Of a stretch of 64,000 nt of DNA, positions 44,230-52,922 are shown piece by piece. The notes under the pieces are model-generated. The model did no database searches, had not been told where the DNA came from, and worked only from the letters and a program-made list of their open reading frames with translations. The stretch comes from Paenibacillus plantarum (GTDB lineage: Bacteria; Bacillota; Bacilli; Paenibacillales; NBRC-103111). The stretch covers positions 1-64,000 of the forward strand of contig NZ_WHNY01000063.1 in NCBI RefSeq assembly GCF_013141695.1, given 5' to 3'. Each line of letters opens with the position of its first letter. The stretch's first letter is position 1. The position numbers and the translations under genes are program-made.

Positions 44230-45753
44230 TTAATGAGAAGCCGAATAGGCTTCCAATTCTGAAGCAGGATCAAACTTCTCTTTACTCATAGCGAATGCAG
44301 CCACAAGTGCAATAACGGATGGAATTATGGCCCATGCAAAAGTATGAACGATCGATGAGGACAAAGCCTCTGTAATTTTATCTAGAACCTGAACCGGGAT
44401 GAGCTCACGGGTTTCAGGTGTCAATATTTTACGCGGGTCACTTAGATCTACGCCTTCTGGCATTTGTCCGCCAGCACTGAACATACCTGCTAATTTATTT
44501 GCAAAATGATGGCTTTGAATGATACCAAATACGGTTATTCCCAGTGTCATGCCAAGTGAACGCATGAAATTGAGTGTTGAACTTGCTGAACCGCGTTGTC
44601 TTGCAGAGAAGCCATGAATCGCCGCATTACTTAACACGGAGAACGAAGCACCGATACCTAGACCGACCAGAATCATGAAGATCGTCACAAGGAATCGGGA
44701 TGAACCCGTCCCTAATGTCGTGAGTAAGGCGATACCTACTACAAGAATAGCTAATGTCGGAATCATGATGGATCGGTATTTAAACTTAGCGAGCATGGAA
44801 CCACCACCCGCGGCAGTCACGACAGAACCGAGCATCATGGGTAGTAGAACAAGTCCTGAATTCGTTGCGGATCCACCAAGAACGCCTTGGATGAAGATAG
44901 GAATGTAGATAGAAGCTGTAATAAATGCCGCGCCTGCAAACATAGCCATGATATTGCTCGTGGCATACAGGCGGTTTTTGAACATACCAAAGGTAATAAT
45001 TGGTTCTTCAGCTCTACGTTCAATAAAGATAAAGCCAACGATAAGTGCGGCAAAAGCGGCGAATAATCCAATAATCGTGCTTGAATTCCACGCATATTGT
45101 TTGCCACCAAGCTCCAGTGCGAACATCAGACAAACGATGGAACCTACAAGCGCAACTGCACCGAGATAATCGATTTTTTGTTTGGAATGCTGAACGGATT
45201 CCTTGTAGAAGAAAGTGATCATAACAAAGGCAATGAAGCCAAGTGGTAAGTTAATATAGAAAATCCAAGACCAATGGATATAATCCGTTATATAAGCACC
45301 TAAAAGGGGACCGAAAATACTGGATAGACCGAATACCGCTCCGAACAAACCACCCATTTTACCACGTTTATCTGCAGGAACGACATCAAACATAATGGTG
45401 AAAGCGATTGGCATGAGCGCACCGCCACCTATCCCTTGGATTGCACGATAAATACTTAGTTGAACTATCGTTTCTGCTGTCCCACATAAGGCGGAACCAA
45501 TCATGAATACGATGATACCGAAAATGAAAAACCGCTTGCGTCCATACATATCTGATAATTTACCGAAAATCGGCATACCCGCCATTTCTGCTACTAAATA
45601 AGCTGATGTCACCCACATGAACTTGTCAAATCCGCCTAGATCACCAACGATTGTCCCAATCGCCGTTGCAACGATCGTGTTATCCATGGATGCCATTAGA
45701 ATCGCAAGCAGCAAGCCACCAATTATGATCCCTAATTTATTTTCTTTTGCCAT
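44230..45753 (-). CDS. DHA2-family (EmrB/QacA-type) drug exporter
   Basis: About 507 residues with 14 predicted helices. The first helix motif is LLAILMASMDNTIVATAIGTI, followed by GKLSDMYGRKRFF (motif A) and the motif-C region GLSSIFGPLLGAYI, all standard for DHA2 proton-drug antiporters. It should expel hydrophobic or cationic compounds. Possible starts are ATG 45753, which I prefer because GAGGGG lies 11 bp before it, and ATG 45762. It is just downstream of the UvrA-like gene and probably co-transcribed under the MarR regulator. Confidence 0.9.
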   Translation of the reverse strand: MAKENKLGIIIGGLLLAILMASMDNTIVATAIGTIVGDLGGFDKFMWVTSAYLVAEMAGMPIFGKLSDMYGRKRFFIFGIIVFMIGSALCGTAETIVQLSIYRAIQGIGGGALMPIAFTIMFDVVPADKRGKMGGLFGAVFGLSSIFGPLLGAYITDYIHWSWIFYINLPLGFIAFVMITFFYKESVQHSKQKIDYLGAVALVGSIVCLMFALELGGKQYAWNSSTIIGLFAAFAALIVGFIFIERRAEEPIITFGMFKNRLYATSNIMAMFAGAAFITASIYIPIFIQGVLGGSATNSGLVLLPMMLGSVVTAAGGGSMLAKFKYRSIMIPTLAILVVGIALLTTLGTGSSRFLVTIFMILVGLGIGASFSVLSNAAIHGFSARQRGSASSTLNFMRSLGMTLGITVFGIIQSHHFANKLAGMFSAGGQMPEGVDLSDPRKILTPETRELIPVQVLDKITEALSSSIVHTFAWAIIPSVIALVAAFAMSKEKFDPASELEAYSASH

Positions 45754-45773
45754 TTTCTTCATTTCCCCTCTTA

Positions 45774-48263
45774 TCACAATATGTGTTTCAAAAATCTCCC
45801 CGTATGCGAAGCTTGAACCTCAGCTACCTGCTCAGGAGTACCAACGGCAACGAGCTTGCCTCCTGCTGCGCCTCCCTCTGGACCGATATCGATGATCCAG
45901 TCGGATTCCCGTATCAGTTCCAAGCTGTGTTCAACGATCACAACGGTATTTCTTGAATCTACCAGCTTACGCAGTAAAGCGTGTAGCTGTTTGATATCCG
46001 ACGGATGGAGTCCTGTCGTCGGCTCGTCCAGTAAGTAAAGCGTGTGATGTTTTGCCGGCTTACTTAACTCTTTGGCGAGTCGAATACGCTGTCCCTCACC
46101 GCCTGACAAAGTTTTGACCGATTGCCCCCATTTCAGGTAACCAAGTCCGACCTCGCACAACATCTCGATGATCGCCGCTATTTTCACTTCCGTCTTAAGG
46201 ATTTCGAGACTTTCTTGAATAGACATATTCAGTATGTCAGATATGGATAGTCCCTTAAAATGAACCTGAAGTACCTCATCTGTAAAGCGTTTCCCCTTGC
46301 AATCCGGGCACTTCACTTCCAGATCGGGCAGGAAATTCATATCAACGGATACTGTACCTAGACCTTGACATTTCTCGCAACGACCACCTGATGTATTAAA
46401 TGAAAAATGTTTAGATGTTAGCTTACGTATTTTGGCTTCGGGCAATCCAGCAAATAACTGACGCAGATGCGTAAACACATCAGTATAGGTAGCTACATTC
46501 GAACGCTGCATTCGCCCCATTGGTGTTTGATCAAAGATTACCGTTTGTCCGACATGCTCCAAGCCCGTTATTTCTTCGCAACCTGTTAGGTGAGTCCCGC
46601 TGCTACCTTGGGCAAGAATATCAAAAACGAGTGTCGATTTTCCTGAACCAGAAACCCCAGTAACGGCAACCAAGCAACCTAACGGAAATGAAACCGATGA
46701 AATACTTACATTGCGAACCTGTGCTTCCCGGATTGAGATGAGATGTCCATTCCCTGCGCTGCGAAGCCGTGACGGAGATGGTAGACGATCTTCGCGTAAA
46801 TAGGCACCCGTTACGGAGGACTCATTGGCAATCAATTCCTCTAGACTGCCCTCTCCTACAACAGTTCCACCGTATTCTCCAGCCCCTGGTCCGATATCGA
46901 TAATATGATCTGCTGCACGCATCATCTCGACATCATGCTCAATAACAAGGACAGTATTGCCTAGATCACGCAACTGTTGAAGTACGCGAATGAGGCCAAC
47001 CGTATCCCGCGGGTGCAATCCTGTGGTCGGTTCATCTAGGATAAAGAGCACACCAGTCAAACCTGATCCTAGTAGCGAAGCAAGACGTAGCCGTTGTGTC
47101 TCACCACCGGATAATGTCACCGTTTGACGATTCAAAGAAAGATAACCTAGTCCGACATCCAAAATCCGTTTAAGCTTCGTAGGCATGTCATGGATGATCG
47201 GCTCTAATAAATGCTGCCCTTCTGGCGGAAGCGCTATTTGTAAGTCGCTTAACCACGAATAGACATCACTAAGTGACCAGTCCGCGACTTCAGTGATTGT
47301 CGATCCTGCTGTCCGCACTTGGCGTATTTCCTTCTTCAGACGCGCTCCGAGGCAATCTGGACATATCGTTTCATGGAAAAAGCTATTGTCCTTTTCCTGA
47401 CCACCTGACTCCCCTTCTTTCTCTTTATAACGCCGCCATAATCCTGGGATAACACCTTCAAATTTCGTGCCTTGGACAGGCTTCACTTGGGGATAATGGC
47501 GCTTGAATGCTTCGCTCTCAACTCCGTAGTACAGCAAATCACGCTGTATCTCGCCGTATTCTTTCAATGGCTGATCGGGATCCAGCTCAAATCCATAATG
47601 CTTGGCGGCCGCCACCAGAATACGGATTTGGATATCACGATGAACACCACTTAGTGAGGCAACGCCACCTTCTCTTAGACTCAGCTCAGAATTGAACACA
47701 GCAGCTTCATGGATGCTCGCGACATGCCCAAGCCCGCTGCAAGTCTCACAGGCTCCTTCCGGCTTGTTAAAGGAAAAGTGTGACATGCTTAGCGTATCCA
47801 GGGACGCATCGCAATGAGGGCAGGTAATCGTCGGATTGTACATGTCTTCGTCATCCTCTAGGAGCAAGCCTTGTTGCTCAAATGAAGGCGGTATAAGTCC
47901 GCTGCAGGAAGGACATATCCGCTCCCCAAATCGGGAAAAAATAAACCGGACATACGTGTAAATATCCGTTACCGTTCCCACTGTGGAGCGCGGATTTCGG
48001 TTCGTAACATGCTGTCCAACACTTATGGACGGGGAAAGTCCTTCAATGGACTCAACCTTTGGTTTGCTGACTGACCCTGAAGCCATGCCCATGGATTCCA
48101 TATACTGTCTCTGACATTCACGTTGAAGGGTATCCATCGCAAGCGTCGATTTGCCAGAGCCCGATGGTCCTGTCAGCACGACTAGCTTGTATTTAGGAAT
48201 TGATAAAGAAATGTTTTTCAGATTATTCTCACGGGCACCCTTGATGATGATGTATTCATTCAT
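45774..48263 (-). CDS. UvrA-like ABC ATPase (UvrA2/DrrC type)
   Basis: About 829 residues, shorter than UvrA1 (about 940-960). Both ATPase halves are complete: GPSGSGKSTL (about 32-41) and TLSGGETQRLRLASLL with ILDEPTTGLHP, then GVSGSGKSTLVF, TLSGGEGQRIRLAKEL and LLDEPTTGLHP. Zinc-finger CxxC pairs are present (CPSCSG, CPHC, CETCSG, CPDCLG, CEKCQG, CPDCKG). The short form belongs with UvrA2/DrrC proteins, linked to tolerance of DNA-binding drugs. The start is ATG 48263, with AGGAGG 7 bp before. It is divergent from a MarR gene with shared operators, and followed by a drug exporter. Confidence 0.88.
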   Translation of the reverse strand: MNEYIIIKGARENNLKNISLSIPKYKLVVLTGPSGSGKSTLAMDTLQRECQRQYMESMGMASGSVSKPKVESIEGLSPSISVGQHVTNRNPRSTVGTVTDIYTYVRFIFSRFGERICPSCSGLIPPSFEQQGLLLEDDEDMYNPTITCPHCDASLDTLSMSHFSFNKPEGACETCSGLGHVASIHEAAVFNSELSLREGGVASLSGVHRDIQIRILVAAAKHYGFELDPDQPLKEYGEIQRDLLYYGVESEAFKRHYPQVKPVQGTKFEGVIPGLWRRYKEKEGESGGQEKDNSFFHETICPDCLGARLKKEIRQVRTAGSTITEVADWSLSDVYSWLSDLQIALPPEGQHLLEPIIHDMPTKLKRILDVGLGYLSLNRQTVTLSGGETQRLRLASLLGSGLTGVLFILDEPTTGLHPRDTVGLIRVLQQLRDLGNTVLVIEHDVEMMRAADHIIDIGPGAGEYGGTVVGEGSLEELIANESSVTGAYLREDRLPSPSRLRSAGNGHLISIREAQVRNVSISSVSFPLGCLVAVTGVSGSGKSTLVFDILAQGSSGTHLTGCEEITGLEHVGQTVIFDQTPMGRMQRSNVATYTDVFTHLRQLFAGLPEAKIRKLTSKHFSFNTSGGRCEKCQGLGTVSVDMNFLPDLEVKCPDCKGKRFTDEVLQVHFKGLSISDILNMSIQESLEILKTEVKIAAIIEMLCEVGLGYLKWGQSVKTLSGGEGQRIRLAKELSKPAKHHTLYLLDEPTTGLHPSDIKQLHALLRKLVDSRNTVVIVEHSLELIRESDWIIDIGPEGGAAGGKLVAVGTPEQVAEVQASHTGRFLKHIL

Positions 48264-48291
48264 ACTAATTCCTCCTATCTTTCCTACCACT

Positions 48292-48320
48292 TTGCATGTG
48301 CGGAGCGATTTCGTTATAAT
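48292..48320 (+). promoter_or_regulatory. Predicted promoter of the MarR gene
   Basis: TTGCAT (48292-48297) and perfect TATAAT (48315-48320) are 17 bp apart on the plus strand. The MarR operators lie just downstream, between this promoter and the coding start. Confidence 0.55.
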
Positions 48321-48348
48321 AAACAAGATTAATATTACGACCATCTAG

Positions 48349-48383
48349 TATCTCGATTTAAAAGTATCTTGATAATCGAGATA
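48349..48383. promoter_or_regulatory. MarR-type operators: one full site and one half site
   Basis: TATCTTGATAATCGAGATA (48365-48383) is a near-perfect inverted repeat with one mismatch. TATCTCGAT (48349-48357) repeats one arm 16 bp away. The pattern matches typical MarR-family boxes (ATCTtGAt-n-ATCaAGAT). Its position between marR and the uvrA-like gene supports control of both. Confidence 0.75.
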
Positions 48384-48411
48384 TATTCCATCTTAAAAGG
48401 AGGGCTGTCTT

Positions 48412-48906
48412 TTGTCAAGCTATCAAGACGAGCAACCAACGGATCTTCAGGAGCAATTTACTTTACGCATGCGTAGCCTCGGTACACGTACGGTGCTCTA
48501 CCAGCAAAATGTCGCTACCTCGCTAGGGTTATACAATAACGATTTCATTTCCATCGATATTCTCCGTGATAGAGGTCCGATTACCGCGGGAGAGCTGTCC
48601 AAACTAACCGGACTTGCTACAGGCAGTATTACTGCACTCATCGACCGACTTGAGAAAAATGGTTACGTTCGTAGGCAAAATGACCCGAATGATCGTCGGA
48701 AAGTAATCATAGTTCCTTTGTATGAAAACAAGGAAGATGTCAGTCAGACTTACCTCCCCCTTCACAGTGCAATGGTGAAATTGGCTTCCTCCTATACAGA
48801 GGAAGAGCTTGCTTTCATCACAAAGTTTCTAGACCAAGCTAGTCATGTTCTTGATGAGCAGATTGATCAACTCAGCGCAACGCTTAGCAGCAAATCCTCT
48901 TCTTGA
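48412..48906 (+). CDS. MarR-family transcriptional regulator
   Basis: A 164-residue regulator with the MarR winged helix: ITAGELSKLTGLATGSITAL (recognition helix) and DRLEKNGYVRRQNDPNDRRK (wing, with the conserved DRR). The start is TTG 48412, after AAGGAGG. Operators directly upstream and the divergent uvrA-like/MFS operon point to a drug- or phenolic-responsive repressor. There is no conserved N-terminal cysteine, so oxidative sensing is unlikely. Confidence 0.9.
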   Translation: MSSYQDEQPTDLQEQFTLRMRSLGTRTVLYQQNVATSLGLYNNDFISIDILRDRGPITAGELSKLTGLATGSITALIDRLEKNGYVRRQNDPNDRRKVIIVPLYENKEDVSQTYLPLHSAMVKLASSYTEEELAFITKFLDQASHVLDEQIDQLSATLSSKSSS

Positions 48907-48910
48907 AGCT

Positions 48911-48962
48911 AAAAAAGGACGGCACCTTCAAGTCCATTGACTTGGTGGTATCGTCCTTTTTT
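48911..48962. terminator. Bidirectional terminator between MarR and TetR genes
   Basis: AAAAAAGGACG and CGTCCTTTTTT form the outer arms, with an inner CAAGT/ACTTG stem and T6 in both directions. It serves two convergent genes. Confidence 0.9.
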
Positions 48963-48966
48963 GAAA

Positions 48967-49647
48967 TTAAACCTCATTCTTCCTTTGCAATATGCCTTGC
49001 AGAATCACTTCCAACCCCCAACGAAAACGTTCTTTACCGTCCGCGGAGGTCATCTCCTCTCTCAAACCCATAAGCAACGGGTATCGCTTGGCATCCAGAG
49101 ATTGATAAGAAGCTTTAACGGCTTGCAGCGTTGTTCCAACTTGATTGCGAGATGTTTGTTCGAAAGCGACGGAAGACACATACAGAGTTAATAAATCAAT
49201 TCCCCATGCCGCAGATGTGGCACCGACACCTGCTTCATTCAATTGCTGCAGCATATACTCTGTAATTCCTAGTGAGTTGTGCCCAACCGGAATAGTCGTA
49301 AGTGCGAGCTCTGCGATTCCTGGAGCGTCGAATAGAACCATTAAATACGAGTCTAACACATCGAGTAGCCGCGATTGCCAGGTTCCTGAATCTGATGATG
49401 AGAAAGTCACTTCCGCTAGCCCAGCATCCAAAACATAGGCACTTAGCTCCTGTTGGTTGGTTACATACACATATAGGGATGACGGGCCTGTGTCCAACGC
49501 CTTGGCAATTTTCCGCATGCTGAGTCCAGATGAGCCTTCGGACTTTACTAACCCCAATGCTGTTTCGACAATGAGTTCTTTACTTAATGGCTCTTTAGCC
49601 GGGCGTGCACGACGGCTTACAACCGTTCGAGTTGGTTTATTGGTCAT
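48967..49647 (-). CDS. TetR-family transcriptional regulator
   Basis: A 226-residue TetR regulator. The N-terminal helix-turn-helix reads LIVETALGLVKSEGSSGLSM then RKIAKALDTGPSSLYVYVTN. The C-terminal ligand domain resembles the TetR/AcrR group next to oxidoreductases. The gene overlaps the end of the TetX-like monooxygenase gene by 11 bp, so both are translated from one message. Tandem ACGAAC-type operators at the operon promoter are its likely targets, giving autoregulation. Confidence 0.9.
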   Translation of the reverse strand: MTNKPTRTVVSRRARPAKEPLSKELIVETALGLVKSEGSSGLSMRKIAKALDTGPSSLYVYVTNQQELSAYVLDAGLAEVTFSSSDSGTWQSRLLDVLDSYLMVLFDAPGIAELALTTIPVGHNSLGITEYMLQQLNEAGVGATSAAWGIDLLTLYVSSVAFEQTSRNQVGTTLQAVKASYQSLDAKRYPLLMGLREEMTSADGKERFRWGLEVILQGILQRKNEV

Positions 49648-50794
49648 GATACTGATTCATCAGCTCCATCAATTTAGGTGCAGCATCTTCGCCAAAACAT
49701 AGCGCGAGATTATCATCAGACATTTTAGCAGATTCTGCTGTGTATGGATACATTTTCTCTTCATATGCTTGAACGGCAGCGCTCAAATCCTGATGAGCAA
49801 CGATGGACAATGCCAGTTCAGCAGCGTCAAGCATCGCCAGATTCACACCCTCGCCTGCAAAAGGAGACATCAAATGTGCGGCATCACCGATCAGGGTAAC
49901 ACCCGGTTTGTGTGTCCATGTAAGCCCGACAGGCAACATATAAATACGTCTCGGCACGATTGGACCTGTCGCGGAACTAATATATGTCGTTAGCGATTCA
50001 TCCCAGTCGCCAAAAAGCTTCAACAACTGATACTTCGCCTCCTCAGGCTGATCAAACGGAATACCACTTGTTTCAACCCAATCTTGTTCAACTCGAAAAG
50101 CTGCATACACACAAAGTCGTCCGTCACCATTCAACTGTCCCAAAATGCCCTTATGATCTGACAAAGCAAACAACTTGCCACGTCGATTAAAAGCAGCAAT
50201 CTCTGGATGCTCAACAGCTACATTATTTACATAGAGTTCAACCATACTAAGCCCTGTATACGTTGGTACTACATCGGTCAATAACGTTCGTATTCGAGAG
50301 AAAGCACCGTCCGCGGCCACAACAAGATCAACAATATCTACATGTCCATTATCAAAATGAAGTTCATGCTGGCCATTGTCCTTGGGTATGGCTTCGTTTA
50401 GATTGTAGCCCCAATGGATACAAGTTGGGTCGATAGCGTTCAGCAATAGCCCGCGGAGCGTACCGCGATCAATTTCGGGTCGATTACCGTCTTTTGAATC
50501 TGCCACTTCGTCCAGGTATACCTTGCCGGTTTTATCAAGCAGACGGAAATCTTCCCCTTCATAGCGAGCTAATGCTTGGAATTGTTCAAGTAAACCAGCT
50601 TCTCTAAGCGCTCTTTGTCCCGATTCTGGATGTATGTCTAACGAACCACCTTGCTGACGACTTATTGGTGATGCTTCACGTTCATAAACGACCGTCTTCA
50701 CGCCATGCTCCTGCAGAATTCTAGCAAGTGTTAACCCACCAGGGCCAGCGCCTATAATTGCGATACGATGTTGTTCATTTCTATTTGTCATCAT
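49637..50794 (-). CDS. TetX-like FAD-dependent monooxygenase
   Basis: About 385 residues. FAD binding is shown by IAIIGAGPGGLTLARILQEH at the N-terminus and GDAAHLMSPFAGEGVNLAML in the C-terminal half; PEIDRGTLRGLLLNAI supplies the conserved arginine region. GGSLDIHPESGQRALREAGL closely follows the corresponding region of Tet(X) tetracycline monooxygenases. It probably hydroxylates an aromatic or polyketide compound with NADPH and oxygen; tetracycline as substrate is not shown. I choose ATG 50794, with GAGG 8 bp before. Co-transcribed with its TetR. Confidence 0.85.
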   Translation of the reverse strand: MMTNRNEQHRIAIIGAGPGGLTLARILQEHGVKTVVYEREASPISRQQGGSLDIHPESGQRALREAGLLEQFQALARYEGEDFRLLDKTGKVYLDEVADSKDGNRPEIDRGTLRGLLLNAIDPTCIHWGYNLNEAIPKDNGQHELHFDNGHVDIVDLVVAADGAFSRIRTLLTDVVPTYTGLSMVELYVNNVAVEHPEIAAFNRRGKLFALSDHKGILGQLNGDGRLCVYAAFRVEQDWVETSGIPFDQPEEAKYQLLKLFGDWDESLTTYISSATGPIVPRRIYMLPVGLTWTHKPGVTLIGDAAHLMSPFAGEGVNLAMLDAAELALSIVAHQDLSAAVQAYEEKMYPYTAESAKMSDDNLALCFGEDAAPKLMELMNQYHDQ

Positions 50795-50834
50795 GGTGTG
50801 CACCTCGGAATTAGATTTGGAATGTCATGACATA

Positions 50835-50876
50835 GTTATACCATAACGAACACCGTTCGTAAAGTACACTGTTCGT
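50835..50876 (-). promoter_or_regulatory. Promoter with tandem TetR operators
   Basis: Minus strand -35 TTTACG (50858-50863) and -10 TATAAC (50835-50840) are 17 bp apart. ACGAACACCGTTCGT (50846-50860) is a perfect 6-3-6 palindrome inside the spacer. A second, weaker copy AAGTACACTGTTCGT (50862-50876) follows 16 bp away and overlaps the -35. Repressor bound here would block RNA polymerase. Confidence 0.75.
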
Positions 50877-51032
50877 ATATAATTTTTTTTCCCTATACGT
50901 TAAAATAAAACATACTCCGCCAACATCTCAAGTTGAGGAGATTTGTCGTATACGATCTGTGTAGAGGCGTGGGATAGGTAAAAAAAGGAACGATTGGAAT
51001 ACTACTCCCGCTCATAAGCGCGGTAATTGCGG

Positions 51033-51137
51033 TTAGTTAGGGTTGGTTGGAGCTGGTTGGGTTTTGTTAAATTGACCTTGGTTGTATTTAGTTGAGTTGT
51101 ATTGAGTTGTATTGTGTTATCTTGGGTTGGGTTGCTG
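51033..51137. repeat. Low-complexity GGTTG/GTTGTATT tract
   Basis: About 100 bp made of GGTTGGTTGG, TTGAGTTGTATT and TTGGGTTGGGTTG words, with strand-asymmetric G and T. No open frame with a ribosome site supports coding. It lies 23 bp before copy 2 of the four-module element, as a CCAG-rich tract does before copy 1. Confidence 0.75.
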
Positions 51138-51160
51138 TCATGGTTACGTTACACAATCGT

Positions 51161-51351
51161 AAATTGATGGAAATTGTACAGTTAATTTCGCACTATTCTC
51201 CCTCAAAAGTGGAATAAATGGAAATTATGAAGCTATTTTTACACTTTCTCGAAGTAACTGGCGAATACTCGAAATATAACTACCTTTTTTCCATCTATTC
51301 ACTCTTTTCCCCCGTAAATCGTGGTATTAGCTGTAGATTTTACAGTTAAAC
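51161..51351. repeat. Four-module intergenic element, copy 2 (51-60-51 spacing)
   Basis: Modules a' (51161-51190, GATGGAAATTGTACAGTTA) and b' (51212-51240, AATGGAAATTATGAAGCTA) are direct. Modules c' (core 51275-51300, TTTTTTCCATCTA) and d' (51323-51351, AGCTGTAGATTTTACAGTTA) are inverted. The same landmarks as copy 1 are again 51, 60 and 51 bp apart, although most spacer bases differ. The surrounding 50877-51160 stretch holds no gene that I can support. Confidence 0.75.
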
Positions 51352-51442
51352 AAAGATAGGAGCTTTTTCATCTGCTTCACTTTTAACTGGCACATAACCA
51401 GATGAAATATTCTTCTTCCCAACATATAAATGCCAATACAAA

Positions 51443-51466
51443 CAAAAAATCCGCCTCGCGGCGGAT
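51443..51466 (-). terminator. Terminator of the CyuA-like gene
   Basis: ATCCGCC (51449-51455) and GGCGGAT (51460-51466) with a 4-nt loop, followed by T6 on the minus strand. Confidence 0.88.
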
Positions 51467-51476
51467 CATAAACCAA

Positions 51477-52757
51477 CTATATGTTTTTGTTTAACATCAT
51501 TTCAAGGACGAGTTTATCGATTTCGGATGTGGCTTCATTCCCGATCCGACAGAAGTTGTCGATCGTTTTCTCAGCGTCATTTTCGATAAAGCCGTTCGTA
51601 GAGGATATGGTCATTCCCTTCGAAGCAAGAAGCGCAGATTGGACCGCCGCACTCGTACAAGTGGCAACTTTCATCGCACAACCGCCTTTGGCACCATCAC
51701 ACATCATCCCGGTTACATTGCCGAGCATGTTTTGAATGGCGGCTTTAATTTCGTTGATCCCACCACCGAGTAGATAGGTAATGCCACAGCTTGCACCTGT
51801 ACCCGATACAGTGACACCGCATAAAGCAGACAATCGACCGAATTTGGATTTAATATGAATCGTAACTAGGTGACTTAGCGCCACAGCACGAATAAGTTGT
51901 TCCTCCGAAGAGCCCAGTTTCTCCGCTGCCGCAATAACAGGGTTCGTCGCAGCAATACCCTGATTGCCACTGCCCGAATTCGCCATAACAGGCATGCTCG
52001 ACCCAGCCATACGACCATCTGACCCCGCGGAAGCTAGCGCCATCGCATGCGAGATTAGGTCATCTGACAAAATGCCTTTTTGCACATTCTCTTTAATCGT
52101 CTTCCCAACTTGGAGACCATAATCATTCGCTAATCCGTCTAATCCTGCTTTACGGTTCAATTCAATGCTTTGCTTGACCAGTTGGAGTTCAGTGAGATCG
52201 ACTGTTTTGACGAATTCTACGATCCCATCGATCGTAAGCTCGCCTCGTTCCTCTTTGGAACTCTTGAAGCTTGCATTGGCGCAGCCGCCTGATTCTACAA
52301 CTTGACCATCCACTTCAATCAGCGTGATATTGGTATGATTATCAGTAATAATAACCTTTGCATAGCTTCCTTCTGTGCTCACGACGACTTCAATATATAA
52401 CTTTCTGGGAGTATCAGCAAGATGCACCACTGAAAGGCCACGTTCTACCATGTCCTGCGCCATAACAACATCACTTGGCTGAATATCAGCAAGTACTTCT
52501 AATTGTTTATCCGCATTCCCAGCGATAGCTCCTAAAGCCGCGACAAAATCAATCCCGGTTACATTCGTCCCTGGAATCCCTACGGCTAATGCATTCTTGA
52601 TGATACCTGCACTAGCATGAACAGTGACCTTTTCAATAGGACCTTTCACATAGCTTCGAGCCTTCGCGGCAGCCAAGGCAATCGCAACTGGCTCTGTGCA
52701 GCCAAGCGCGACGACGAGTTCTGTTTTTAATATGTGAATGAAAGTATTCGTATGCAA
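51477..52757 (-). CDS. CyuA/YhaM-like L-cysteine desulfidase (UPF0597 family)
   Basis: A 426-residue cytoplasmic enzyme related to the L-serine deaminase alpha-chain fold. Conserved features are VVALGCTEPVAIALAAA (C20), SAGSDGRMAGSSMPVMANSG, GSGNQGIAATNPV, ALCGVTVSGTGASCG and MMCDGAKGGCAMK. The cysteines are candidates for Fe-S cluster ligands. The expected reaction splits cysteine into pyruvate, ammonia and sulfide. The start is TTG 52757, with GGGGGG 6 bp before. There is no CyuP-type transporter next to it. Confidence 0.85.
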   Translation of the reverse strand: MHTNTFIHILKTELVVALGCTEPVAIALAAAKARSYVKGPIEKVTVHASAGIIKNALAVGIPGTNVTGIDFVAALGAIAGNADKQLEVLADIQPSDVVMAQDMVERGLSVVHLADTPRKLYIEVVVSTEGSYAKVIITDNHTNITLIEVDGQVVESGGCANASFKSSKEERGELTIDGIVEFVKTVDLTELQLVKQSIELNRKAGLDGLANDYGLQVGKTIKENVQKGILSDDLISHAMALASAGSDGRMAGSSMPVMANSGSGNQGIAATNPVIAAAEKLGSSEEQLIRAVALSHLVTIHIKSKFGRLSALCGVTVSGTGASCGITYLLGGGINEIKAAIQNMLGNVTGMMCDGAKGGCAMKVATCTSAAVQSALLASKGMTISSTNGFIENDAEKTIDNFCRIGNEATSEIDKLVLEMMLNKNI

Positions 52758-52922
52758 AGACGTCCCCCCTTAATATCTAGTTGTTTATGTCTCCCAAATG
52801 ATAATCAGAATATACGATAGTTTATCAGCTAAGTTCAACTACTACTATAGCTTAAAAGTATGAGGAGAGTATGTTGTAAATATTAGATAGAATTTTTGTG
52901 CAAAACACAAACATTAACGATT

